A stretch of 64,000 nt of DNA, from NCBI GenBank assembly GCA_964478425.1, contig CAYZIB010000006.1, positions 1 through 64,000 of the forward strand. The letters are read 5' to 3'. Position numbers and translations under genes: made by a program. Under the pieces are notes generated by a model that saw only the letters and a program-made list of their open reading frames with translations, was not told the DNA's origin and searched no databases. Positions 42,349 through 50,015 of this stretch are shown in pieces (the first letter of the stretch is position 1; each line of letters starts with the position of its first letter). The stretch is from CAYZIB01 sp964478425 (GTDB lineage Bacteria > Bacillota_I > Bacilli_A > Acholeplasmatales > WRBM01).

Positions 42349-43725
42349 ATGGAACAAAAAATATTAGGTGAAGAAAAAATTTCTAAATTATTATTAAAAT
42401 TTTCAATACCTTGTGTAACTGCATTATTAATTAGTGCATTATATAATATAGTTGATCAAATATTTATTGGTAATAGTGAATTAGGAATTATAGGTAATGC
42501 AGCAACAGGTATTTCATTTCCAATTATATGTATCGCTAATGCATTTGCATGGTGCATAGGAGATGGTGCTGCATCTTATTTAAGTATTTGTCAAGGTAAA
42601 AAAGATGCATATAGTTCTCATAAATGTGTTGGTAATGGAATATTAGTAACAACTATAATAAGTATAGTATTAATGATTATATGTTATATATTTGCATCTC
42701 CATTAATGATTGCATTTGGAGCATCAAGTGAATCATATAAATTAGCTTTAGATTATTTTCAAATTATTGTTGCATTTTTCCCTTTTTATTTATTATTAAA
42801 TGTAACGAATAGTATGATAAGAGCAGATGGTAGTCCAACATATGCAATGATTGCAATGCTTGTTGGAGCAGTCATTAATTTAATACTTGATCCATTATTT
42901 ATATATGTTTTTAAATTTGGAATTAAAGGTGCTGCTTATGCGACTGGTATTGGACAAGTTATATCATGTTATATGTGTATAAGATATTTTAAAAATCCTA
43001 AAAGTTTTAGATTGTCTAAAGATAGTTTCAAATTAGATTATAATATTTTAAAAGAAACAATTAAATTAGGATTATCAACATTTATTTTTCAAATTTCTAT
43101 AGCGGTTATGACTGTTATGTGTAATATTACATTAAAACAATATTCTGGTTTATCAAAATATGGCGAAGATATACCACTTTCAGTATTTAGTATTCAAACT
43201 AAAGTATATACAATTGTATGTAATATTGTTACTGGGATTGTTTTAGGTGGTCAACCAATATTTGGATATAATTATGGTGCTAATAAAATGGACAGAGTAA
43301 AAAAGACATATAAAATTGTTTTATTATTAACCGTTTTAATTGGAATTATATCAACAATGATTTTTCAATTTTGTCCTCAAATTATTATTAATTTATTTGG
43401 AGGAGGAGATAAATTATATTTAGAATTTGCTATAAAAACATTTAGAATATATTTATCATTATTAACTATTACATGTTTAGTAAAAATGACATCTGTATTT
43501 TTTCAATCAATTGGTAAATCATTTTATGCAGTAATATCTGCCATAATTCGTGATTTATTGTTGTTTACACCGTTAGTTATTATATTACCTAAATATTTAG
43601 AACAAAAAAATCCTGGAACAGGAATTTATGGATTGTTGTATGCTGCTCCTATTGCTGATTTTATTGTTTTATTTGTTATATTATTTTTAACAATAAGATT
43701 TTTTAAAAAACAAGAATCAAAGTAA
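42349..43725 (+). CDS. MATE-family efflux transporter, riboswitch-controlled
   Basis: A 458-residue inner-membrane antiporter with about 12 helices in two halves. The MATE pattern is clear: FSIPCVTALLISALYNIVDQIFIG at the start, NSMIRADGSPTYAM, and GGQPIFGYNYGANK in the second half. MATE proteins export drugs or metabolites in exchange for Na+ or H+. The purine riboswitch upstream suggests export of a purine, nucleoside or related compound (inference). The Shine-Dalgarno GGAGG directly follows the terminator T run. It is monocistronic. Confidence 0.93.
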   Translation: MEQKILGEEKISKLLLKFSIPCVTALLISALYNIVDQIFIGNSELGIIGNAATGISFPIICIANAFAWCIGDGAASYLSICQGKKDAYSSHKCVGNGILVTTIISIVLMIICYIFASPLMIAFGASSESYKLALDYFQIIVAFFPFYLLLNVTNSMIRADGSPTYAMIAMLVGAVINLILDPLFIYVFKFGIKGAAYATGIGQVISCYMCIRYFKNPKSFRLSKDSFKLDYNILKETIKLGLSTFIFQISIAVMTVMCNITLKQYSGLSKYGEDIPLSVFSIQTKVYTIVCNIVTGIVLGGQPIFGYNYGANKMDRVKKTYKIVLLLTVLIGIISTMIFQFCPQIIINLFGGGDKLYLEFAIKTFRIYLSLLTITCLVKMTSVFFQSIGKSFYAVISAIIRDLLLFTPLVIILPKYLEQKNPGTGIYGLLYAAPIADFIVLFVILFLTIRFFKKQESK

Positions 43726-43728
43726 AAT

Positions 43729-43756
43729 AAAAATCGCCTTTTTTGGCGATTTTTTA
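43729..43756. terminator. Bidirectional terminator between MATE and CofE-like genes
   Basis: AAAATCGCC pairs with GGCGATTTT, with flanking A and T runs, between convergent genes. Confidence 0.9.
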
Positions 43757-43757
43757 T

Positions 43758-44954
43758 TTAATCAGTATAATTATCAAAATATCCTTGAATTAGAATAATA
43801 GGTGTACCTTTATCTCCTGATCCGCTTGTTAAATCACATAATGATCCGATTAAATCAGTTAATTGACGAGGAGTAGTACCTTGAGATGCCATATTTCCAA
43901 CAAGATTTTTATTTTTTTGTTTTATTTTATTGCTTATTGCATCTTTTAATTCATTTCCATTTAAATCTTTAAAATCATTATCAGCTAAATATTTTAATTT
44001 TAATTCATTAGGTGTTCCTATTAAACCATCTGTAAAAGCAGGTGATACAACTGGATCTGCAAGTTCCCAAATTTTTCCTTTTGGATCTTTAAATGCTCCA
44101 TCACCATAAACCATAACTTCAACATGTTTATTTGTTCTATTAAATATTTCTTTTTGAATATTTAAAACAAGTTCCATAGATTCTTTTTCTTTAGGAAATA
44201 ATTTAATTTTATCTTCAGTTGATTTATTAGATCCTAAAAGACCATATTTATCATTAAATCCACTTCCATTTATTGAAACATTTAAAATATCATCTAAGCT
44301 TAAAACTTTTTTAGCACCATTTTCTAATAAAATTCTTTTTGTTCTTTTTCTTGTGTGAATATCGCAATTTATAACATATTTAGTATAATTTAAAATTGCT
44401 TTTGGATGATTAGCAAAAATAATTTCTGCTTCACAGTTTTCACTTTCTATTAATTCTTTATAATAATTTATATAGTCTATTCCTGTAAATTGATGAACTT
44501 TATATCCAAAGTTTTTTCGATATTCATCTAATGATAAAACATCTGAATAAGGATTAATATTTGTTTTATCTAAATCTGTAAAATCAATTAATGCATTTCC
44601 AACTTCATCACTTGGATATGATAACATTAAAACAATTTTTTTTGCTGCTTTAGCAATTCCTTTTAAACAAATTGCAAATCTATTTCTAGATAAAATAGGG
44701 AAAATTACACCTATTGTATCATTATTAATTTTATTTAAGATATCTTGTTTTATATCTAATATAGATGCATAATTTCCTTGCGCTCTAGCTACAATTGATT
44801 CAGTTAATGCTATTACGTCTTTATCTTTAATTGTAAAGTTTTCTTTATTTGCAGCATTTAATACTGAATTTACTGTAATATCAACTAAATTATCGTTTTC
44901 TCTTATAATTGGACATCTAATTCCTCTTACTACTGTTCCTACTGTTCTTTCCAT
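43758..44954 (-). CDS. Coenzyme F420-0:L-glutamate ligase-like (CofE family) protein
   Basis: A 398-residue protein of the CofE-like family found in many Firmicutes that do not make F420. Recognisable parts are TVVRGIRCPII, the VIALTESIVARAQGN block, DIHTRKRT, VMVYGDGAFKDP and the glycine-rich tail LTSGSGDKGTP. CofE adds glutamate to F420-0 with GTP; no other F420 gene is in the window, so another glutamylation or amide ligation is likelier. Single gene with its own promoter (minus-strand TATAAT 44993-44998). Substrate unknown. Confidence 0.75.
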   Translation of the reverse strand: MERTVGTVVRGIRCPIIRENDNLVDITVNSVLNAANKENFTIKDKDVIALTESIVARAQGNYASILDIKQDILNKINNDTIGVIFPILSRNRFAICLKGIAKAAKKIVLMLSYPSDEVGNALIDFTDLDKTNINPYSDVLSLDEYRKNFGYKVHQFTGIDYINYYKELIESENCEAEIIFANHPKAILNYTKYVINCDIHTRKRTKRILLENGAKKVLSLDDILNVSINGSGFNDKYGLLGSNKSTEDKIKLFPKEKESMELVLNIQKEIFNRTNKHVEVMVYGDGAFKDPKGKIWELADPVVSPAFTDGLIGTPNELKLKYLADNDFKDLNGNELKDAISNKIKQKNKNLVGNMASQGTTPRQLTDLIGSLCDLTSGSGDKGTPIILIQGYFDNYTD

Positions 44955-44992
44955 ATTTTCACCTTTTTAAGTTAAAATTTTAATACGCAATA

Positions 44993-45022
44993 ATTATACA
45001 TTTTCTAATTTATATATGCAAA
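44993..45022 (-). promoter_or_regulatory. Promoter of the CofE-like gene
   Basis: On the minus strand, TTTGCA (45022-45017) and TATAAT (44998-44993) are 18 nt apart. Confidence 0.5.
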
Positions 45023-45040
45023 TATTTTTTAAAAAATAAA

Positions 45041-45069
45041 TTGAAATAAAAATAATCTAATGATATAAT
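45041..45069 (+). promoter_or_regulatory. Promoter of the small membrane gene at 45090
   Basis: TTGAAA (45041-45046) and TGA-TATAAT (45064-45069), 17-nt spacer, 20 nt before the ATG. Confidence 0.7.
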
Positions 45070-45089
45070 GCGAACAAGGAGGGAAAACT

Positions 45090-45317
45090 ATGTCAAAATG
45101 GTTTAAAAAACAAAGTAGATTAGTTCAAATTTTATTATTATTAATTCCGGGACTTAACTGGGTTGTTGAAGTTCTTGTAAGATGGGATCATGCAATTAAA
45201 AAACAAAGTTTATTTAAAATATTAATTGCAATACTTGTAACTATTCCATCAGGTATTATTATTGGATGGTTAGATTGTATATGGTGTTTATTATTTAAAC
45301 ATTTATTCTTGGCCTAA
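45090..45317 (+). CDS. Small membrane protein, unknown
   Basis: A 75-residue protein with a basic N-terminus (KWFKKQSR), an amphipathic or membrane segment ending in LIPGLNWVVEVLVRWDHA, and a second hydrophobic segment (about 43-70). Not recognised. It has a strong Shine-Dalgarno AAGGAGGG, a textbook promoter and its own terminator, so it is a real, probably well-expressed monocistronic gene. Confidence 0.65.
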   Translation: MSKWFKKQSRLVQILLLLIPGLNWVVEVLVRWDHAIKKQSLFKILIAILVTIPSGIIIGWLDCIWCLLFKHLFLA

Positions 45318-45345
45318 TATTATAATTTAAATTTGAATATTAATT

Positions 45346-45377
45346 AGTCAAAACAAAAAAAGTTTTGACTTTTTTTA
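45346..45377 (+). terminator. Terminator of the small membrane gene
   Basis: AGTCAAAAC pairs with GTTTTGACT around A(7), followed by T(7). Confidence 0.9.
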
Positions 45378-45427
45378 TTTAAAACACATCAAATTTTTTA
45401 ATAGCATATACTAATATTGGTGGTATT

Positions 45428-46195
45428 ATGAATGAAAAAATTTTATTTACAGTGCTTGGTATATTATTTATTTTTATCGCAACATCAATTGGGGCATTAA
45501 CTGTATTTTTTTTTAAAAATGGGATTAAAGAAAAATTATATAAATTTATATTAGGTTTTTCAAGTGGAGTGATGTTTGCAGCAGCTATATGGTCATTAAT
45601 TATTAAAGCTTTTACGTATACATTTATAAATGATAATATAAAATATTTTTTAGTAATAATAGGAATAATTTTTGGAACTTTTTTTATAATTTCATTAGAT
45701 ATGATAATTCCTAAATATGTTTTAAAATCTAATAAAAATTTATCTAAAGTTAGTAAGATGTTTATTGCAGTAACATTGCATAATATTCCTGAAGGACTAG
45801 TGGTTGGGATTAGTTTTGGTTTAGCATTAAATAGTGCAGATAAGTCATTATTATATAGTGCATTATTATTAAGTTTTGGAATTGGATTTCAAAATATTTT
45901 AGAAGGAGCTGCATTATCTATTCCGTATTTAAATTTAACGTTAAATAAGAAAAAATCTGCTTTTTACGGAATATTAAGTGGTGCTGTTGAACCGATTTTT
46001 GCTTTTTTTGGAGTATTATTAGTATCTAATTTAAATTACACAACTCCATTTTTACTTAGTTTTGCAGCTGGTTCAATGATTTATGTTGTAGTAGAAGAAA
46101 TGATTCCTGATGCAAGATTAAATATAAATTATATTGGATCTATTGGTTTTATATTTGGATTTATAATTATGATGATGTTAGATATAATATTATAA
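45428..46195 (+). CDS. ZIP-family divalent metal transporter
   Basis: A 255-residue transporter with eight predicted helices. Helix 4 carries the ZIP metal motif TLHNIPEGLVVGISFG and helix 5 carries GFQNILEGAALSIP. VVVEEMIPDARLN in the penultimate helix is also typical. Closest in type to bacterial ZupT/GufA-like importers of Zn2+, Fe2+ or Mn2+. The GTG-like context TGGTGGTATT before the ATG provides a weak ribosome binding site. Apparently monocistronic. Confidence 0.9.
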   Translation: MNEKILFTVLGILFIFIATSIGALTVFFFKNGIKEKLYKFILGFSSGVMFAAAIWSLIIKAFTYTFINDNIKYFLVIIGIIFGTFFIISLDMIIPKYVLKSNKNLSKVSKMFIAVTLHNIPEGLVVGISFGLALNSADKSLLYSALLLSFGIGFQNILEGAALSIPYLNLTLNKKKSAFYGILSGAVEPIFAFFGVLLVSNLNYTTPFLLSFAAGSMIYVVVEEMIPDARLNINYIGSIGFIFGFIIMMMLDIIL

Positions 46196-46232
46196 TATAT
46201 AAAATTAATATTTTAATTTTAAAAAAATATGT

Positions 46233-46238
46233 TATAAT
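46233..46238 (+). promoter_or_regulatory. Extended -10 promoter of the DUF1538 operon
   Basis: TGT-TATAAT, 25 nt before the proposed ATT start; the transcript would begin just ahead of the Shine-Dalgarno. No other strong promoter is visible until the terminator at 56701, so it may serve ten genes. Confidence 0.55.
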
Positions 46239-46263
46239 TTTTTTTATAGAAGTGAGGTTGATA

Positions 46264-47763
46264 ATTATAAAAAAAATATTGCTAGATAAATTTAAAGAAT
46301 CAATAATGTCAATATTACCAATAACTTTAATAGTTTGTTTATTAAATTTATTTGTTAATGTTGGAAGTAGTAACTTAATAAATTTTATAATTTGTTCAAT
46401 TCTTTTAATATTTGGTATGACTTTTTTTAGTGTTGGTGTTGATTCATCTATGATGGTAATGGGTCAAGAAATTGGGAATCATTTGACAAAAAAGAGAAAT
46501 TTATTTTGGTTATTATTTGTTGGATTTTTAATTGGATTTTTAGTTACTATTGCTGAACCTGATTTAACAGTTTTAGCAAATCAGTTTAAAGCTTTAAGTA
46601 GCAAATATTATTTAATTATACCAGTAGCATTAGGTGTTGGTATATTTATGGTAATTGCAATTTTAAGAATTTTATTTAAGGTTAAACTTAAATACATCTT
46701 ACTATTTTTTTATTCATTAATTTTAGTTATGATTTTTTTAATTAATGAAGAATTTGTTCCTATTTCACTTGATTCAGGTGGAGTTACAACAGGACCTATT
46801 ACAGTACCATTTATTTTAGCATTTGGAACAGGTATTGCAATGCAAAGATCATCTAAAGGTAAAGACGATAGTTTTGGATTGGTTGCAATATGTTCTATAG
46901 GACCTATTTTTGCAGTATTAATTTTAGGTTTTATTTTAAAAGAACCTTTAATTGATACATCGAGTAGTGCTAATATAAGTTTTATTCAAACTTTATTAAA
47001 TTGTTTTAAAGAAGTATTAATAGCTCTTTTGCCTATAATGATCTTTTTTATAATTTATCAATTTTTTATTTTAAAATTATCAAAAAAAAGATTTTTAAAG
47101 ATTTTAGTTGGGCTTTTATTTTCTTTTTTAGGATTAACTTTGTTTTTAACAGGAGTTAATTATGGATTTATGCCTATTGCTCAAAAATTAGGTTCATTAT
47201 TAGGAAATATAGATAATAAATTAGTGTTAATCCCTATTGCTTTTATAATTGGGTTTGTTGGAGTTATTGCTGAACCTGCAGTTCATGTATTAAATAATCA
47301 AGTATTTGAAATTACAAGTGGTACAATTTCTAAAAAGACTATGCTTTTTTGTTTATCTATTGGTGTTGGTATTTCACTTGTTTTATCTGTATTAAGAATT
47401 ATTTTTGATATATCGATTTATTATATTATTGTTCCTGGATATATTTTAGCTTTAATTTTAATGTTTTTTGTCCCAAATATTTTTACGGCGATTGCTTTTG
47501 ATAGTGGAGGGGTTGCATCTGGTGCTATTACTGCAAGTTTTGTATTACCACTAGTTACTGGTATTTGCGAAATGATTAGTCCGGATAAAATATTACTTAA
47601 TGCTTTTGGTGTTGTTGCATTTACAGCAATGACTCCACTTATTGTTATACAATTATTAGGATTAGTTTATAAAATTAAATCTAAAAATGATAATAGTACA
47701 AAAGTTACTGATATTAAATATGAAATTATTGAATTTAATAATAAAGAAAGTGATAGATTATGA
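46264..47763 (+). CDS. DUF1538 family membrane protein (putative transporter), probable ATT start
   Basis: A 499-residue multi-pass protein built from two homologous halves. Each half has the pair GF(L)IGF.V.IAEP...VL.NQ (TIAEPDLTVLANQ and VIAEPAVHVLNNQ) and DSGGV.(T/S)G.IT (DSGGVTTGPIT and DSGGVASGAIT), as in inverted-repeat transporters. The substrate is unknown. GTG 46252 and TTG 46258 overlap or touch the Shine-Dalgarno AAGTGAGG. ATT 46264 has 6-nt spacing and gives MIKKILLDKFKESIMSILPI, the expected start of this family. It overlaps a PII-like gene (ATGA). Confidence 0.8.
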   Translation: MIKKILLDKFKESIMSILPITLIVCLLNLFVNVGSSNLINFIICSILLIFGMTFFSVGVDSSMMVMGQEIGNHLTKKRNLFWLLFVGFLIGFLVTIAEPDLTVLANQFKALSSKYYLIIPVALGVGIFMVIAILRILFKVKLKYILLFFYSLILVMIFLINEEFVPISLDSGGVTTGPITVPFILAFGTGIAMQRSSKGKDDSFGLVAICSIGPIFAVLILGFILKEPLIDTSSSANISFIQTLLNCFKEVLIALLPIMIFFIIYQFFILKLSKKRFLKILVGLLFSFLGLTLFLTGVNYGFMPIAQKLGSLLGNIDNKLVLIPIAFIIGFVGVIAEPAVHVLNNQVFEITSGTISKKTMLFCLSIGVGISLVLSVLRIIFDISIYYIIVPGYILALILMFFVPNIFTAIAFDSGGVASGAITASFVLPLVTGICEMISPDKILLNAFGVVAFTAMTPLIVIQLLGLVYKIKSKNDNSTKVTDIKYEIIEFNNKESDRL

Positions 47764-48098
47764 GAAAAATAGATGGTTTAAAACTATTAATTACAATAGT
47801 TGATCGCGATAAGCAAAAAAATGTAGAAGATATTTTAAATGAAAATGGATGTATGTTTCAAATATCTAGTTATGGTATAGGAACAGCAAGTAAGGAAATA
47901 TTAGATTTACTTAATTTAGGAGAACCATTAAAAGCAATTATATTTTCTTTTGTTGAATCAAGTATAGTTTTAAAATGTTTAAATGATTTAGAAAATATTT
48001 TAGAAATTAATAAACATGGTAATGGTATTTCTTTAGTAATTGATATTAATAGTATTCCTTCTACATCATTAAATAAAATTATAAATTTGGAGGAGTAA
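47760..48098 (+). CDS. PII-like signalling protein 1
   Basis: A 112-residue protein. KLLITIVDRDKQKNVEDILNENG at the start, a middle GIGTASKEILDLLNLGEPLKAIIFSFV and the final strand ISLVIDIN fit the ferredoxin-like PII/GlnB-like fold, but the classical T-loop tyrosine and the ATP-binding C-loop are not obvious. It starts in the stop of the DUF1538 gene and lies 1 nt before a second PII-like gene. Probably a sensor that gates the transporter, by analogy with GlnK-AmtB. Confidence 0.65.
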   Translation: MRKIDGLKLLITIVDRDKQKNVEDILNENGCMFQISSYGIGTASKEILDLLNLGEPLKAIIFSFVESSIVLKCLNDLENILEINKHGNGISLVIDINSIPSTSLNKIINLEE

Positions 48099-48099
48099 A

Positions 48100-48408
48100 A
48101 TGGATAAATATTTAGTGGTTGCTATTTCAAATCATGGATATAGTGAAGAAATAATGAGTTGCGCAAAAAAATGTGGAGCAAAAGGTGGAACTATTTTAAA
48201 AGGAAAGGGTTCTGCATCAAATGATATTAAAAAATTTTTTGGGATAACTATTTCTCCAGAAAAGGAAATTTTATTTATTGTTTTATCTGAAAACATTAAA
48301 AATGATGTTATGATGGAAATTACAAAAAATTATGGTATAACATCACAAGCACATACTGTTGTTTTTTCTATTAAAGTTGATAAGACAATTGGTATATTAG
48401 AAGATTAA
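48100..48408 (+). CDS. PII-like signalling protein 2
   Basis: A 102-residue P-II-type protein. KYLVVAISNHGYSEEIMSCAKKCGAKGGTILKGKGSA resembles the beta-alpha-beta start and the loop of PII proteins that bind nucleotides, with a Gly-rich GGTILKGKG in place of the usual T-loop base. QAHTVVFSIKVDKTIGI is the final strand. It differs from its upstream neighbour, so the pair could form a heterotrimeric or two-input sensor. Shine-Dalgarno GGAGGAG. Confidence 0.7.
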   Translation: MDKYLVVAISNHGYSEEIMSCAKKCGAKGGTILKGKGSASNDIKKFFGITISPEKEILFIVLSENIKNDVMMEITKNYGITSQAHTVVFSIKVDKTIGILED

Positions 48409-48427
48409 TTAAAAGAGGGCGGATTTA

Positions 48428-49153
48428 ATGGAAATAGAAAAATCTAAAATGAAGAAATTAGTTTTAGTAATTGATATTGTTTCTATTATTTTAATATTAT
48501 TATTAGTATTTGGTCTTGTTTACAAATATTGGGATGAAATAAAAATGCTAAATAGTGATAGTGGACAAGAATGGCTAGAAAATAAAGTACAAAAAACTGG
48601 TGTTTGGGGTGTTTTAGTTTTACTAGGTATACAAGTTTTACAAGTAGTAGTTGCATTTATTCCGGGAGAAGTAGTTGAAATTGTTTCAGGTGTTATGTTT
48701 GGGGCATTTGGTGGACTTTTGATTTGTATTATTGGATTAATAATTGGAACTTGTATTATTTTTGGATTGGTAAAATTATTAGGAAAACCATTTGTAGAAT
48801 TAGTAGTAAAAGATAATGACTCTAGTAAATTTAAATTTCTAGAAGATCCTATAAGAGCTCTAGTTATTTTATTTTTTATTTTTCTAATACCAGGGTTACC
48901 TAAAGATATTTTAATATATCTTATACCTTTTACAAAAATTGATTTAAAAAATTTTTTATTTGTATCTGTTTTAGCGAGAATTCCTTCGATTTTTACATCA
49001 ACATTAGTTGGATCTGCTATTGTGGATAAAAATTATAGTTTGGCAGTTATAATTTCTATTATTATGTCTATTTTAGCGATAGTAGGATTAATATTCAATA
49101 AACAAATATGTAGTTATATAGAGGATAAAATAGTAAACAAAAATAATAAATAA
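48428..49153 (+). CDS. VTT-domain (TVP38/TMEM64, DedA-like) membrane protein
   Basis: A 241-residue membrane protein with an N-terminal helix (about 10-33) and the VTT core: VVVAFIPGEVVEIVSGVMFGAFGG, IIGLIIGTCIIFGLVKLLG, then FLIPGLPKDILIYLIPFT. This family includes flippases and scramblases of undecaprenyl phosphate or phospholipids and many proteins of unknown role. It lies in the run between the PII-like genes and the sigma factor. Shine-Dalgarno AGAGGG. Confidence 0.85.
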   Translation: MEIEKSKMKKLVLVIDIVSIILILLLVFGLVYKYWDEIKMLNSDSGQEWLENKVQKTGVWGVLVLLGIQVLQVVVAFIPGEVVEIVSGVMFGAFGGLLICIIGLIIGTCIIFGLVKLLGKPFVELVVKDNDSSKFKFLEDPIRALVILFFIFLIPGLPKDILIYLIPFTKIDLKNFLFVSVLARIPSIFTSTLVGSAIVDKNYSLAVIISIIMSILAIVGLIFNKQICSYIEDKIVNKNNK

Positions 49154-49171
49154 CATTCAAAGGTGGTAAAT

Positions 49172-49702
49172 ATGAATGTAAAAGTGAGTGTAATCGAAAG
49201 ATTAAAAAGAAAAGATGAAAAAGCATTTGATGAAGTATATCATGCTTATAAAAAATTAGTTTATTATATTTTAAAACTCTATATTAAAAACAACAATATT
49301 TGCATAGAGCTAATGCAAGATATATTTACAAAAGTATATTTAGAAATTGATAAGTTAAAAGAAAATAAAGCATTTCATAGTTGGATAATTAGTATTACTA
49401 AAAATGTTGCATTAGAATATTTAAGAAAAGAAAGATTAGAAACTAATTTTATTAATACATATTTTGAAAAAGAAAATTTAGTTATAAATCCGAAAAATGA
49501 TTTAAGTGAATATTATACAAAGGATATTAATGATTTAGAAAAGGCTATTTTAACATTACATTTTATTTATAATATGACATTTAAAGAAATTAGTAATCAA
49601 TTGAATATTACTAAAGATGTAGCAGCAAAAACTTATTATCAAAGTTTAGAGAAAATAAAAAAATGTGTAAAGGGGGAAGAATATGAAAAGAAAAATAATT
49701 AA
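49172..49702 (+). CDS. ECF-type RNA polymerase sigma factor A
   Basis: A 176-residue sigma-70-family protein with regions 2 and 4 only. Region 2 is AFDEVYHAYKKLVYYIL ... LMQDIFTKVYLEIDKL, with AFHSWIISITKNVALEYLRKER. Region 4 is FKEISNQLNITKDVAAKTYYQSLEKIKK. It resembles the second sigma factor in this window (58031) at the C-terminus (DVAAKTYYQSL against NVATKTYYEAL). It overlaps the next gene by 20 nt, the usual place for an anti-sigma factor. ATG 49172 follows AAAGGTGG. Confidence 0.88.
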   Translation: MNVKVSVIERLKRKDEKAFDEVYHAYKKLVYYILKLYIKNNNICIELMQDIFTKVYLEIDKLKENKAFHSWIISITKNVALEYLRKERLETNFINTYFEKENLVINPKNDLSEYYTKDINDLEKAILTLHFIYNMTFKEISNQLNITKDVAAKTYYQSLEKIKKCVKGEEYEKKNN

Positions 49703-50015
49703 ATATATCGATGATGATTTTAATATGTCTGTTGATGAATTAAATATATTAAATAAAATTAAAAATGATAATCATTTAACTTTTAAAAATAATAATAACA
49801 ATATTAAAAGAAATTTTATAATATATAGATATATTTCTGTTTTATCTTTATTATTTGGAATAGTATTATCAATATTATATATATATCCTAAAAAAAGCAT
49901 TTTTTTATCTACAAAAAATAAATATGATGTTTTAATATTTGCATTATTCTTTATTCTTGTTGGTATTATGTGTTTAATATTATCTTATAAAAAAAAGAAT
50001 AAGGAGAAAGAATAA
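49683..50015 (+). CDS. Small membrane protein, possible anti-sigma factor
   Basis: A 110-residue protein: about 45 charged, Asn-rich cytoplasmic residues, then two membrane helices (about 49-68 and 82-101) and a basic tail. No zinc-finger or RsgI motif is seen. The 20-nt overlap with the sigma gene and the topology suggest that it holds the sigma factor at the membrane, but this is only inferred from position. Its stop shares a base with the ABC gene start. Confidence 0.5.
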   Translation: MKRKIIKYIDDDFNMSVDELNILNKIKNDNHLTFKNNNNNIKRNFIIYRYISVLSLLFGIVLSILYIYPKKSIFLSTKNKYDVLIFALFFILVGIMCLILSYKKKNKEKE

